The notes beneath the pieces were generated by a model. That model ran no database searches and was not told the origin of the DNA. It was given only the letters and a program-made list of their open reading frames with translations. 64,000 nucleotides of DNA from Glycomyces niveus (GTDB lineage Bacteria > Actinomycetota > Actinomycetes > Mycobacteriales > Micromonosporaceae). Below are positions 24,103 through 34,364 of the stretch, piece after piece (position 1 is the first letter of the stretch; every line of letters starts with the position of its first letter). The DNA lies in NCBI RefSeq assembly GCF_017592475.1, contig NZ_JAGFNP010000002.1, forward strand, positions 397,135 to 461,134, given 5' to 3'. Position numbers and translations under genes: made by a program.

Positions 24103-24702
24103 TCAGCCGGTCAGCTTCGCCAGGTTCGCCGGGTCGGCCAGCGCCGACCCCATGCCGATGACCGAGGCCCCGGCCTTGATGTAGGTCTCGATCTCGTCAG
24201 GGCCGACACCGCCGGTCGCCACGAACTTCATGTCCGGGAACGGCCCGTGCATGGCCTTGAACCAGTCCGGACCGAGCGTCGAGGCCGGGAACACCTTCAC
24301 CCACGTGCACCCCAGGTCCCGCGCTAGACCGACCTCGCTCGCCGTCGCCACGCCCGGCAGGTGCGGCAGCCCGACCGCGTGCGAGGCCTCGAGCACCGCC
24401 GGGTTCAGGCCCGGCGCGATCGTGTAAGCCGCGCCCGCAGCAGCCGCCCGCTCCACGTGCCCGGCCGAGACGACCGTGCCCGCGCCGACCAGGCGCCCGC
24501 TCGGCGTCGCGGCCTTCACCGCCGCGGCCAGCGCCTCCTCCTGCCCGGGCTTGCCGATCGGGACCTCGACCAGGTCGAACCCGGCCTCCCACACCCGCTC
24601 CGAGAGCGCCACGGTCTCCTCGGCGGGCAGCCCCCGCCAGATCGCCATGACGCGCTGCCCGGCGAAGAGGCGGTCGAAGAATTCGCCTTGATCAAAGGTC
24701 AC
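24103..24702 (-). CDS. eda: 2-dehydro-3-deoxyphosphogluconate (KDPG) aldolase
   Basis: 199-aa class I aldolase of the KHG/KDPG family. Conserved elements: GAGTVVSAGHVERAAAAGA, TIAPGLNPAVLEAS, LPGVATASEV and WVKVFPAS, whose lysine (near residue 133) forms the Schiff base. It cleaves KDPG to pyruvate and glyceraldehyde 3-phosphate. The GTG start overlaps the stop of the kinase gene (GTGA), so translation is coupled; a much longer upstream reading is false. Kinase and aldolase form a two-gene ketodeoxygluconate catabolic unit. Confidence 0.9.
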   Translation of the reverse strand: MTFDQGEFFDRLFAGQRVMAIWRGLPAEETVALSERVWEAGFDLVEVPIGKPGQEEALAAAVKAATPSGRLVGAGTVVSAGHVERAAAAGAAYTIAPGLNPAVLEASHAVGLPHLPGVATASEVGLARDLGCTWVKVFPASTLGPDWFKAMHGPFPDMKFVATGGVGPDEIETYIKAGASVIGMGSALADPANLAKLTG

Positions 24703-25613
24703 TGGTCCTCCAGGATGGCTCGGACGGTCTCGGGTGGCGGCGGGGGCGCGAGGTCCCCGACGGTCTGGAGGGCCCCGGCCGCGAGCCGGTGGCCCAGCCG
24801 CATCGACGCCTCGACCGAGGCGTCCTGCAAGCGGCCGTAGAGGAATCCGGCGGCGAACGCGTCGCCGGCGCCGACCGGCTCGACCACGTCGACCGGTTCG
24901 GCGGGGGAGTACCAGCGCTCGCCGTCCGCGAACGCGGTGACCCCGTTCCCGCCGTCCTTGACGACGAGCACGCCCGCGTCCGGCACGAGCTTGCGCACGT
25001 CGTCGGCGGTGTCGGCGCCCCAGAGGGTCTGGGCTTCGTCGAGCCCGACGAACGCGATGTCGGCCGCGTCGGCGAGCCGCCGCAGCGCCGGCCCGGCCTC
25101 GCTCACGGGCCACAGCGCTGGTCGGTAGTTGACGTCGAAGCTCACCGTCGCCGGGGCGAGCGCCCGGTCGACCATGAGTTCGTCGATGAGCGCGGCGCAG
25201 GACTCGGAGAGGACCGGGGTGATCCCGGAGAGGTGCAGCAGGCGCGGCGGCGCGACGCCGTCCAGGTGGCCGGGCCCCATCGTGGAGGCCGCGGAGCCGC
25301 GCCGGTAATAGTGGACGCGGGTGCCTTGGGGCCCAGGGTCTTTGAAATAGACGCCGGTGGGCCGGGACGCGTCGGTCTGGACGTGGCGGCAGTCGACCCC
25401 GGCCTCGTCGAGGACGTCACGGACGCGCTGGCCGAGCGGGTCGTCGCCGACCTTGCCGCACCAGGCGGCGCGGGCGCCGAGCCGGGCGAGCGCGACGGCG
25501 ACGTTCGATTCGGCTCCGGCGACGCCCATGTGCAGGTCGACGGCGCCGCGGAGGGGTTCGGCGGCCGCGGGGGCGAGGACGATCATCGATTCGCCCAGGC
25601 ACAGGACGTCCAT
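24699..25613 (-). CDS. kdgK: 2-keto-3-deoxygluconate kinase (PfkB family)
   Basis: 304-aa ribokinase-like sugar kinase. Features: VLCLGESMIVLAP at the start, the GVAGAESNVAVALARLG substrate segment, a PTGVYFKDPG lid, and VEPVGAGDAFAAGFLYGRL with the catalytic Asp (residue ~255). Its partner gene, an aldolase acting on KDPG, makes 2-keto-3-deoxygluconate the likeliest substrate, though PfkB specificity cannot be proved from motifs. ACGGAG precedes the ATG. A promoter lies 55-83 bp upstream. Confidence 0.87.
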   Translation of the reverse strand: MDVLCLGESMIVLAPAAAEPLRGAVDLHMGVAGAESNVAVALARLGARAAWCGKVGDDPLGQRVRDVLDEAGVDCRHVQTDASRPTGVYFKDPGPQGTRVHYYRRGSAASTMGPGHLDGVAPPRLLHLSGITPVLSESCAALIDELMVDRALAPATVSFDVNYRPALWPVSEAGPALRRLADAADIAFVGLDEAQTLWGADTADDVRKLVPDAGVLVVKDGGNGVTAFADGERWYSPAEPVDVVEPVGAGDAFAAGFLYGRLQDASVEASMRLGHRLAAGALQTVGDLAPPPPPETVRAILEDQ

Positions 25614-25667
25614 ATGGCTCCGTTCGTGTCCGCGCTCGCGCGTGTGGGGTCGGCGAGAGTCCGCTTC

Positions 25668-25696
25668 AGCCTACCGACTGGAAAACGCATTCACAA
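25668..25696 (-). promoter_or_regulatory. promoter of kdgK-eda
   Basis: On the minus strand TTGTGA (25696-25691), 17-nt spacer, TAGGCT (25673-25668), giving a leader of about 50 nt. Confidence 0.55.
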
Positions 25697-25802
25697 AGCG
25701 GCGGTCACCGCTTGCCGCTCATTCGGCGGCGCGCCGGGTCCCAATGCGGGGCCGACCGCCCGCGTAGACTTGTGACACAGGCCTCTCACCTTGGAGCCGG
25801 AC

Positions 25803-26213
25803 ATGACCGACCTGCGTCTGGTGAAGCTCTTCGCATGGACGATCGGCGTGCTGATCCTGCTGTGGATGCTCACCGAATGCCTCGGCGGCGCGAACGAGAT
25901 CGACCCCGGCTACCAGGACCTCGAGCGCGACGACAAGCAGTACGCCGCCGACTGCGAGAACGCGTGGCAGGCCCTCGACCTGGCCGCGGGCGCGGACGGC
26001 GACAGCGTCGACGGCGTCGTGGACCAGATCGACGCCCTCGGCACCGAGATCGAGGACCCGAACCTCAAGTCGCTTACCGCGAACTTCGCTCAGCAGATCC
26101 AGGCGATCGTCGCCGACGTCCCGGCCGGTGACGCCGAAGCCCTCGCCGACGCCCAGGCCGCGTTCCGCGACGACGCCGCCCTCGGTCTCGCGATGCGCTG
26201 CCCCCTGCGCTGA
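25803..26213 (+). CDS. small protein with one N-terminal membrane segment, unknown
   Basis: 136-aa protein not recognised. Residues ~7-25 (LFAWTIGVLILLWMLTECL) form a membrane anchor or uncleaved signal, followed by an acidic, helix-rich soluble domain with two cysteines (one in CENAW, the other in MRCPLR at the very end) that could pair outside the cell. No family motif was found. ATG at 25803 with GGAG 8 nt upstream is preferred to an in-frame TTG at 25791. A -10 element (TAGACT, 25765-25770) lies upstream. Confidence 0.62.
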   Translation: MTDLRLVKLFAWTIGVLILLWMLTECLGGANEIDPGYQDLERDDKQYAADCENAWQALDLAAGADGDSVDGVVDQIDALGTEIEDPNLKSLTANFAQQIQAIVADVPAGDAEALADAQAAFRDDAALGLAMRCPLR

Positions 26214-26295
26214 CCGACCGGCACCGAACCCCGAACCGGACACCCAGCGTGCGGACACCGGTGCACTGGGCATGCCCGCAACCTGGACACAGGTA

Positions 26296-26324
26296 TTGAC
26301 AGTGTTCGAAATTACCGCTAACTT
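26296..26324 (+). promoter_or_regulatory. consensus sigma-70-type promoter with flanking dyad
   Basis: TTGACA (26296-26301), 17-nt spacer, TAACTT (26319-26324). TGTTCGAA (26303-26310) and TTCGAACA (26332-26339) form an inverted repeat around the -10. It is the closest match to consensus in the window, yet it lies about 415 bp before the next start codon. Confidence 0.6.
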
Positions 26325-26330
26325 CTACAC

Positions 26331-26625
26331 GTTCGAACATCCTTCCGCTCGAGGGATGTCCAGTGGACCTCAATGTGGAGGAACGCGGCACGGTGCGCGA
26401 GCGCCCGGCCCGTAGCACCTCCGCGCGGACTTTGCTCTGGGGTTGACGGGGCGGGACCGCCCGAAGGCGCCCGGGCCGCGTGATCGCGGCCGAGGCGGCG
26501 ACGGACGGGCCCGCCCCGTTCCGCGTCCCCCTGGGGCCTTACCGTCCGTGCAACCGGTCCGATAGGCCGGATCGCGCCGGTGCAAGCGTTCGTCTGCCTT
26601 CGCACACCCCCGCTGCCGCGGGGGA
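26331..26625 (+). ncRNA. candidate structured non-coding RNA
   Basis: Expected transcript of the 26296 promoter up to the CCCCCGC hairpin at 26607-26624. About 295 nt with nested and tandem stems and no good open frame. I could not match it to RNase P, tmRNA, SRP RNA or a known riboswitch by eye. Confidence 0.35.
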
Positions 26626-26739
26626 GCGCCGAGCTGCGGTTTCACCCGTTCCCGGGCGCCGCCCGCGGACCGCGCGTTTGGGTCCGGGGCCGCGCTTGTG
26701 GCAAAATGGCACGTCTGCCGTTGACCCGTAGGAGCCTCG

Positions 26740-28649
<1,910 letters not shown>

Positions 28650-28653
<4 letters not shown>

Positions 28654-29222
28654 GCGACCCGTACGGACGGACCTGGTGGGGCCGCAAGTGGTGGCGCGCC
28701 CTGGAGACCATCGGCCTGAACTACCCCGACCAGCGCATCGTCAAGGGCCGCGCCCTCGCCGGGCACGGCGCCGTCACCGGCATGTCCATCGAACCCGGCA
28801 AGGTCTCCGGCCGCGTCAGCGACACCAACGGCACCTTCGAGACCGAGATCCGGATCCCCGTCTACAACGCCTCCGCGTGGGCCGCCGGGATGACCGCGCT
28901 GTCGCTCTCGCCCTCGTGCGTCGCCGGGCTCCTCGCCGGCCGCCTGCCCAAACGCATCGACGACGTCCTCGCCGAGACCGGCATGCGCCTGCTGCCCAAG
29001 AAGTTCGTGACCGAGGACCACAACCGCATCACCGCCAGCTGCCCCTGCGCCGACAACCGCGAAGTCTGCGCCCACATCATGGCGCTCGCCCTCGTCAGCG
29101 CCGCCAAGATGGACGACGACCCCTGGCTCGTCCTCCTCCTGCGCGGCGGCCCCACCCGCGACCTCGCCGGCCGCCTCCGCGCCGCCCGCGTCGCCAGCAT
29201 GGACGCCGCCCAACCCGTCTGA
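28650..29222 (+). CDS. SWIM zinc-finger protein, partner of the SNF2 helicase
   Basis: 190-aa protein translationally coupled to the helicase by a 4-nt overlap. The N-terminus (YGRTWWGRKWWRALETIG) is typical of SWIM proteins associated with SNF2 helicases. The SWIM motif is CPCADNREVCAHIMALAL (residues ~131-148, CxCx6CxH), a zinc-binding module for nucleic-acid or protein contact. The rest is alpha/beta. Likely substrate-recognition subunit of the helicase (inference from genomic pairing). Confidence 0.87.
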
Positions 29223-29234
29223 GCCGAACACGCC

Positions 29235-29265
29235 GAAGCCGGGCCGCGTTTCGCGGCCCGGCTTC
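29235..29265 (+). terminator. hairpin terminator
   Basis: 14-bp perfect stem GAAGCCGGGCCGCG with loop TTT, 13 bp after the SWIM gene stop. Confidence 0.78.
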
Positions 29266-29324
29266 CCAGCCGACATCAAGGGCGGCGAAGGGACTGGGCT
29301 CCCCGGCTGACGGACCGCCGTGAT

Positions 29325-29975
29325 TCAGCCAAGGACCACCGACAGGCCCGAACCGTTCGCGGACACCGTCACCGACCGCATGTCGGCGATGCGCGGCAGT
29401 CCGTCAGCGACCTCGCCCTCGTAATCGCCCACGACCACCGTCGCCGCACCAGCGGCCTTCGCTGAAGCCAAGCCCGCCGGAGCGTCCTCGAACACCACCG
29501 CCTCCGACGCGTCGAAACCCAGCGCCTTCGCCGCCAGCATGTACGGCTGCGGATGCGGCTTGCCCCTCGTCACGTCATCAGCCGCCACCAGGATCTTCGG
29601 CAGCGGAATGCCCACGGCCGCCAGCCGCCGCAGCGTCAGCGCCCGCGTCGCCGACGTCACCACCGCCCACCGGTCCCGGTCCAGCCCCCGCAGCAGCGCC
29701 GCCGAACCCGGCACCTCGCTGATCCCGTCCGTCCGGTCGATCTCCTCCGCCTCGATCCGGTCGGTCTCCGCCACCACGTCCACACCGCGCGGCGCGAACT
29801 CCGCCACCACCTCGATCGTCGGCCGCCCGTGCGCCACCGCCAAGATCGCCGACGCCTCCAGACCGTGCCGGGCCGCGAACCGCCCCCACGCCCGCTCCAC
29901 CGAAGCCGTCGAATCGACCAGCGTCCCGTCCATGTCGAACAGCAGCACCGAACCCGTCAGCACCGAATCGCCCAT
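29325..29975 (-). CDS. HAD-superfamily sugar phosphatase
   Basis: 216-aa HAD hydrolase of the beta-phosphoglucomutase-like subgroup. Motif I LFDMDGTLVDST (residues ~12-23) carries the nucleophile Asp and acid/base Asp; motif II is VVTSATRAL; the lysine is in GKPHPQPYMLAAKALG; motif IV is VVFEDAPAGLASAKAAG. A small helical cap lies at residues ~25-85. It probably dephosphorylates small sugar phosphates, as in the YfbT/DOG1 type. GAGGAGG precedes the ATG. Confidence 0.88.
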   Translation of the reverse strand: MGDSVLTGSVLLFDMDGTLVDSTASVERAWGRFAARHGLEASAILAVAHGRPTIEVVAEFAPRGVDVVAETDRIEAEEIDRTDGISEVPGSAALLRGLDRDRWAVVTSATRALTLRRLAAVGIPLPKILVAADDVTRGKPHPQPYMLAAKALGFDASEAVVFEDAPAGLASAKAAGAATVVVGDYEGEVADGLPRIADMRSVTVSANGSGLSVVLG

Positions 29976-30089
29976 GCGTACCTCCTCGCGTCAGGACCGT
30001 CACGCTACCAACGGAACATGACGGCCACGCTAACTCTCACGAAGGATTCGAACACCGCCCTCGTGAGCCCCCCGCCGCACCGATAACGG

Positions 30090-30118
30090 TTGCGCGAAAC
30101 CCCACGGCCCCTTAGCGT
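30090..30118 (+). promoter_or_regulatory. promoter of the acetyltransferase gene (leaderless)
   Basis: TTGCGC (30090-30095), 17-nt spacer, TAGCGT (30113-30118), then 7 nt to the GTG. Confidence 0.6.
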
Positions 30119-30125
30119 CGACACC

Positions 30126-30659
30126 GTGCCAGCGCTCATCCTCCCCACCGCCCGCCTCGGGCACTCCTTCGCCGCGGCCCTCCGCGAATTCCAGACCGAA
30201 GGCCGCGGCGGACCCGACGACCGCTCCCTCCTCGGCAACCTCCTCCGCGACGCCGGCCCGCCCGACGGCACCGACGCATGGATCGAACGCGTCCTCGACT
30301 TCGAGCACCGCCTCACCACCGACCCGCCCCGCGACTTCGTCCCCGCCACCACCTACTGGTGGACCGAGGCCGACATCTACCTCGGCCGCATCAACCTCCG
30401 CCACCGTCTCAACGACGACCTCCGCGAGATCGGCGGTCACATCGGCTACGACGTCCGCCCCACCGCCCGCCGCCGCGGCCACGCCACCGCCATGCTCGCC
30501 GCCGTCCTGCCCCGCGCCGCCGCCCTCGGCATCACCGAAGCCCTCGTCACCTGCGACACCGACAACACCGCCTCCCGCAAGGTCATCGAAGCCAACGGAG
30601 GGGTACTCGAAGACGAACGCGGCGGCAAACTCAGGTACTGGGTGCCCACCGCGACATAG
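30126..30659 (+). CDS. GNAT-family N-acetyltransferase
   Basis: 177-aa acetyltransferase. A helical N-terminal region leads to the GNAT core: strands around ADIYLGRINLRHRL, then GGHIGYDVRPTARRRGHATAM (motif A, residues ~112-132, the R-R-x-G-H/Y-A acetyl-CoA loop) and VTCDTDNTASRKVIEANGGVL (motif B). It is closest in pattern to the YjaB/RimJ-like small acetyltransferases that modify amines; substrate unknown. GTG start chosen from the promoter spacing; a longer ATG reading at 30090 would overlap the -35 box. Confidence 0.83.
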   Translation: MPALILPTARLGHSFAAALREFQTEGRGGPDDRSLLGNLLRDAGPPDGTDAWIERVLDFEHRLTTDPPRDFVPATTYWWTEADIYLGRINLRHRLNDDLREIGGHIGYDVRPTARRRGHATAMLAAVLPRAAALGITEALVTCDTDNTASRKVIEANGGVLEDERGGKLRYWVPTAT

Positions 30660-30690
30660 CAACGCAAGCTGACACAGGTTGGGGGACAAG

Positions 30691-31458
30691 GTGGGACTCA
30701 AACGCGTCGACTACGACCGCACACAGCACGCCGGATACGCCAAGGGCCGCAGGCTCCTCCCCGCGAGCCGCCGCACCTGGCTCCGGGCCTTCCGCGCGCA
30801 CGCCGGCGACCGCCGCATCGGCACCATCGTCGACGTCGGCTCCGGCACGGGGCGGTTCACTCCCGCGCTGGCCGACGAGTTCGGGGCCGACGTGATCGGC
30901 GTCGAACCCTCGGCCCGCATGCGGGAGGTCGCCCACGTCGAGTCCTCGCACCCGCTGGTCACGTACGTGCCGGGACACGCCGCGAACCTGCCGCTCGACG
31001 ACGCGAGCGCCGACCTGGCGCTCATGTTCCTCGTCTGGCACCACGTGCCCGACCGGCCCGCGGCCGCGCGGGAGCTGGCGCGGGCCCTCAGGCCCGGCGC
31101 GCGGCTGCTCATGGCGACCACGCTCTCGGACCGGCTGAAAGACCTGTTGCTCTACCGGTATTTCCCGCGCACCCGCGAGATCGACGCCGAAGTGTTCCCC
31201 ACGCTCGCGGAGACCGTGGAGGTGTTCGCCGATGCCGGGTTCGCGCACGCCGAGCTCACCGAGGTCCACCACCGGTCGGCCGACAGCCTCACCGAGTACG
31301 CCGGGCGGCAGCGCATGCGGGCGCTGTCGGTCTACGAGCACCTGACCGACGAGGAGTACCGGGCGGGGCTCGCGGCCCTCGAAGACGACGCCGCCGACGA
31401 GACCGTGCCGCGCCCGGTCGAATCCGAATGCGACCTGCTCGCCTTCACCCGCTGCTGA
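30691..31458 (+). CDS. class I SAM-dependent methyltransferase
   Basis: 255-aa methyltransferase. Motif I is IVDVGSGTGRFTPALADEFG (near residue 45), followed by VIGVEPSARMREVA, the acidic DDASADLALMFLVWHH and ALRPGARLLMATTLSD. The N-terminus (VDYDRTQHAGYAKGRRL) and C-terminal helical half match UbiE/Coq5-like or arsenite-methyltransferase-like small-molecule enzymes; substrate not predictable. GTG at 30691 is taken with GGGGGA upstream; an in-frame TTG at 30679 is the alternative. Three dispersed repeat copies follow. Confidence 0.82.
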   Translation: MGLKRVDYDRTQHAGYAKGRRLLPASRRTWLRAFRAHAGDRRIGTIVDVGSGTGRFTPALADEFGADVIGVEPSARMREVAHVESSHPLVTYVPGHAANLPLDDASADLALMFLVWHHVPDRPAAARELARALRPGARLLMATTLSDRLKDLLLYRYFPRTREIDAEVFPTLAETVEVFADAGFAHAELTEVHHRSADSLTEYAGRQRMRALSVYEHLTDEEYRAGLAALEDDAADETVPRPVESECDLLAFTRC

Positions 31459-31480
31459 ATCTCGTGATGCTGCCGCGCCG

Positions 31481-31499
31481 GTGCCATGTGACATGGCAC
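31481..31499. repeat. dispersed repeat, copy 7a (palindromic variant)
   Basis: GTGCCATGTGACATGGCAC, a 19-bp palindrome apart from its central base. It lies 22 bp after the methyltransferase stop. Confidence 0.7.
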
Positions 31500-31525
31500 C
31501 GCCGGTCTCGACCGTTCGGATTCAG

Positions 31526-31557
31526 GCGGTGCCACATGACATGCGACATGCCACCGC
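31526..31557. repeat. dispersed repeat, copy 7b (doubled)
   Basis: A 32-bp imperfect inverted repeat starting GCGGTGCCACATGAC and ending CGACATGCCACCGC, made of two opposed half-units. Confidence 0.7.
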
Positions 31558-31593
31558 GATCAGAACGCTGACCCATACCAGCGTCGGGATTCG

Positions 31594-31618
31594 CGCCACA
31601 TGACATGTGACATGCCAC
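31594..31618. repeat. dispersed repeat, copy 7c
   Basis: GCCACATGACATGTGACATG followed by CCAC. Third unit in 140 bp between convergent genes (stops 31458 and 31650). Confidence 0.7.
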
Positions 31619-31649
31619 CGGCGACCGGCCCGACCGCCTTGCTCGGTCC

Positions 31650-32324
31650 CTAGTTGCCGTCGGGGGTGACGAGACCGGTGTTGTACGCGAAGATGACCGC
31701 CTGCACGCGGTCCCGGGCACCGATCTTGGCGAGGATGCGGCCCACGTGGGTTTTCACCGTCGACTCGGCGAGATGGAACCGCTCGGCGATCTCGGTGTTG
31801 TTCCAGCCGCGACCGATCGCCGTCAGCACCTCCCGCTCCCGCTCGGTCAGCACCTCGAGCCGCTCGGCCGAGGCCGACGGCTCCTCCTCACCCTCAACAG
31901 GGAACTGGTCGGCGAAGCGGTCGAGCAGCCGCCGCGTCAGCTTCGGCGCCACCACCGCGTCCCCGGCCGCAACGACGCGGATGCCCGCGAGGAGCTCCTC
32001 CGGCTGTGCGTCCTTCACCAGGAACCCGCTGGCGCCGGCCCGCAGCGCCGCGTACGCGTACTCGTCCAGGTCGAACGTGGTCAGCACCAGCACCCGGCTG
32101 CGACCGCCCGCCGCGATGATCCGCCGCGTCGCCTCGATCCCGTCCACGCCGGGCATGCGCACGTCCATGAGCACCACATCCGGGCCCAGTTCGGTCGCCC
32201 GCCGCACCGCGTCGGCCCCGTTGTCCGCCTCGCCGAGCACCACCAGATCCGGCTGGCTCTCCACGAGCATCCGGAACCCCATGCGCTGCAACGGGTGATC
32301 GTCCACGATCAGCAACGTGGTCAC
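31650..32324 (-). CDS. NarL/FixJ-type response regulator
   Basis: 224-aa regulator. Receiver domain: LLIVDDHPLQRMG (acidic pocket), VVLMDVRMPGVDGIEAT (phospho-acceptor Asp ~53), VLVLTTFDLDEYAYAALRAG and GFLVKDAQ (Lys ~104). The C-terminal LuxR-type helix-turn-helix is LTEREREVLTAIGRGWNNTEI through STVKTHVGRILAKIGA. GTG start overlaps the histidine-kinase stop (GTGA). It is the last gene of a four-gene operon and probably controls that operon's ABC exporter. Confidence 0.92.
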   Translation of the reverse strand: MTTLLIVDDHPLQRMGFRMLVESQPDLVVLGEADNGADAVRRATELGPDVVLMDVRMPGVDGIEATRRIIAAGGRSRVLVLTTFDLDEYAYAALRAGASGFLVKDAQPEELLAGIRVVAAGDAVVAPKLTRRLLDRFADQFPVEGEEEPSASAERLEVLTEREREVLTAIGRGWNNTEIAERFHLAESTVKTHVGRILAKIGARDRVQAVIFAYNTGLVTPDGN

Positions 32325-33532
32325 CGGCGCTCCTCTCCGTCCCGGGGCAGCCACAAGGCGACCCGCCAACCGCCGAGCGCTTCAGGCCCGGCCACCATCG
32401 TGCCGCCGAACGCCGCCGCACGCTCCGACAAGCCTGCCAGACCACGGGCCGTGCCGGCCTCGTCCACCCGGTTCCCCGTGTTGTGCACCGTGACGGCGAG
32501 TCCGGACTCCCGGTACTCCAGGGACACCTTGGCCCGCTTGACACCGCGCGCGTGCTTGAACACGTTCGTCAGCGACTCCTGCACCGTCCGGTACACCGCC
32601 AGCTGCTGGTTCTCCGACAGCGCCAGCGGCTCGCCCGTCACCGTCACCGTCACCGGCAGCCCGGCCTCCCGCACCCGCTCGATGAGCGCGTCCAGATCGG
32701 CCAGTCCCGGCTGCGGCGCCAGCTCCAGCTCCTCGCCCTCCTCGGCCTTCAGCACCGACAGCACGCGCCGCAGCTCCGCCAGCGCCTCCCGGCTCGTGCG
32801 GCCGATCGCCTCCAGCGCCTCCTTCGCCTTCTCCGGCTTGGCGGTCGCCGCGTACGCCCCGCCGTCGGCCAGCGCGTTGATCACCGCCAGGTTGTGCCCG
32901 ATGATGTCGTGCATCTCCCGCGCGATCCGGTTGCGCTCCACAGTCACCGCCTGCTGCGCCGCCTGATCGCGCTCCGAGTGCTGGAACTCCCGGCGCGTGC
33001 GCATCAGCATGCCGATCGTCACGATGAACCCGAAGTAGACCGCCGTCGGCGCGAAGTACCCGAAGAACCCGAACACCGAGATCTCTTCGTTCACCAGCCA
33101 GTCGACCAGCGACGGCACCAGCGAGACGAGCCCCGCCCACCACAACAGCTTCAAGGGCCGCCGCAGCACCAGGTTGTACAAGACTACGGTGAACGCCACC
33201 GCCGCCGCCCCGTTCACGAACCCCGCGTTCGGATTGCTCGTGTACGCCAACGGGATCGTCACCGCCAGCGGTGCGCACTGGCTCAGCAGCACCGCGAACG
33301 GGTACCGGCGCCGCCAGATCGTCGGCACCAGGAACATCGCCGCCAGCACCAGCTGCAGCAGCGGCCGCTCCGCCTCGAACTCGCCCACCGCGGCCGCCAG
33401 CGCCCCCATGCAGGCGAAGCACGCGTACACGGCGATCGGGAAGAGATTCCAAAGCAGCGGATGCCGGGAGTCGAACTCCAGCATCCGCTGCCACATCCCG
33501 CGCTTGCGGGGAACCGTCACGGCCTCGGCCAC
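32321..33532 (-). CDS. HisKA_3-type sensor histidine kinase
   Basis: 403-aa membrane kinase. Five to six hydrophobic segments occupy residues ~25-170, with little extracytoplasmic sequence, so it senses in the membrane or through the neighbouring transporter. The phosphoacceptor helix is ERNRIAREMHDIIGHNLAVI (His ~202), followed by an HATPase domain with ESLTNVFKHARG (N-box) and GTARGLAGLSERAAAFGG (G-box). This is the DesK/LiaS-like class that pairs with NarL regulators. It starts 10 bp after the ABC permease gene. Confidence 0.92.
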   Translation of the reverse strand: MAEAVTVPRKRGMWQRMLEFDSRHPLLWNLFPIAVYACFACMGALAAAVGEFEAERPLLQLVLAAMFLVPTIWRRRYPFAVLLSQCAPLAVTIPLAYTSNPNAGFVNGAAAVAFTVVLYNLVLRRPLKLLWWAGLVSLVPSLVDWLVNEEISVFGFFGYFAPTAVYFGFIVTIGMLMRTRREFQHSERDQAAQQAVTVERNRIAREMHDIIGHNLAVINALADGGAYAATAKPEKAKEALEAIGRTSREALAELRRVLSVLKAEEGEELELAPQPGLADLDALIERVREAGLPVTVTVTGEPLALSENQQLAVYRTVQESLTNVFKHARGVKRAKVSLEYRESGLAVTVHNTGNRVDEAGTARGLAGLSERAAAFGGTMVAGPEALGGWRVALWLPRDGEERR

Positions 33533-33542
33533 GGGTACATGC

Positions 33543-34364
33543 TCACACGTCGCGACGCTTGAGCAGCACGCCCGCCAGCCCGTACGTGACGACGAGCCAG
33601 ATGCCCATCCACAGCCAGGACTCGCCCACGGACAGAGTCGCCCCGGCCGGGTCGACCATCAGGAGCGTGTTCGGCACGTTGCCGGGCGCGTACGGGGTCA
33701 CGTCGGTCACCCAGTTCCACGGCAGCAGCGTCGCCAGCTGCGGCAGGATCATGATCACGCCGATGTAGAACCCGATCGAACCGGCCGAGTTGCGCAGGAT
33801 CGCGCCGATGCCCAGCGCCAGCAGCGCCAGGTACACGATCATCGCCGTGTAGCCCAGCAGCGCCCGCAGCACCCCGTCGTCCGAGAGCGACACACCGCCC
33901 AGGCCCGTACCCGAGAAGATCGCCTGCGTCAAGAAGAACGTCAGGAACACCATGGCGCCGAACAGGACCGCGACCACGGCCCCGTACACCGCGGCCTTCG
34001 CCCACAGCACCGACAGGCGCTTCGGCGCCGCCGACATCGTCGAGCGGATCGATCCGGTCGAGTACTCGCCGGTCACCGTCAGGATGCCCAGTACGGCGAT
34101 GAACACCGACGCGAGCGCGATGCCCGCCATCGAGAAGTCGATCGCCGACGCCGCGCCGCCGATCGCCTGGTCGTCCGGGACGCTCGACGCGATGATCGCG
34201 CCCAGGCCCGCGCTGAACACGACCGCGCACAGCAGCACGATCCAGGTCGAGCGCAGCGACCACAGCTTCGTCCACTCCGAACGGAGCAGGCCCGCCGTGG
34301 AGAGCTTGTACTGCGCCGGCGGCGTGTAGGCCGCGGGGCGGTCGGTCATCACAGCGGCGGTCAT
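33543..34364 (-). CDS. ABC-2 type transporter permease
   Basis: 273-aa permease. A ~35-residue cytoplasmic N-terminus (LSTAGLLRSEWTKLWSLRSTW) precedes six hydrophobic segments, the ABC-2 pattern of drug or lantibiotic-immunity exporters in actinobacteria. No substrate motif. Its ATG overlaps the ATPase stop (ATGA). With the ATPase, kinase and regulator it forms one transcription unit resembling cell-envelope-stress or antibiotic-sensing modules (inference). Confidence 0.88.
   Translation of the reverse strand: MTAAVMTDRPAAYTPPAQYKLSTAGLLRSEWTKLWSLRSTWIVLLCAVVFSAGLGAIIASSVPDDQAIGGAASAIDFSMAGIALASVFIAVLGILTVTGEYSTGSIRSTMSAAPKRLSVLWAKAAVYGAVVAVLFGAMVFLTFFLTQAIFSGTGLGGVSLSDDGVLRALLGYTAMIVYLALLALGIGAILRNSAGSIGFYIGVIMILPQLATLLPWNWVTDVTPYAPGNVPNTLLMVDPAGATLSVGESWLWMGIWLVVTYGLAGVLLKRRDV

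Larger units (their letters stand above)
26214..26739. other. 526-bp region without a supported protein gene; candidate structured RNA
   Basis: Holds a consensus promoter (26296-26324) and, downstream, strong stems: ACGGGGCGGG (26446-26455) with CCCGCCCCGT (26510-26519) enclosing the hairpin GGCCGCG-TGAT-CGCGGCC (26474-26491), and CCCCCGC-TGCC-GCGGGGG (26607-26624). The only open frames are short and lack good starts. Confidence 0.5.

Noticed and set aside
26356..26456. Short peptides of 17-19 codons after the 26296 promoter
   Set aside because: Starts are poorly spaced from GGAGGA and the sequences are Arg/Pro/Gly-rich with no hydrophobic or conserved character.
26331..26625. RNase P RNA, tmRNA or SRP RNA at the structured intergenic region
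   Set aside because: None of their invariant motifs (for example GAGGAAAGTCC of RNase P, or a terminal tRNA-like domain with a tag frame) is present.
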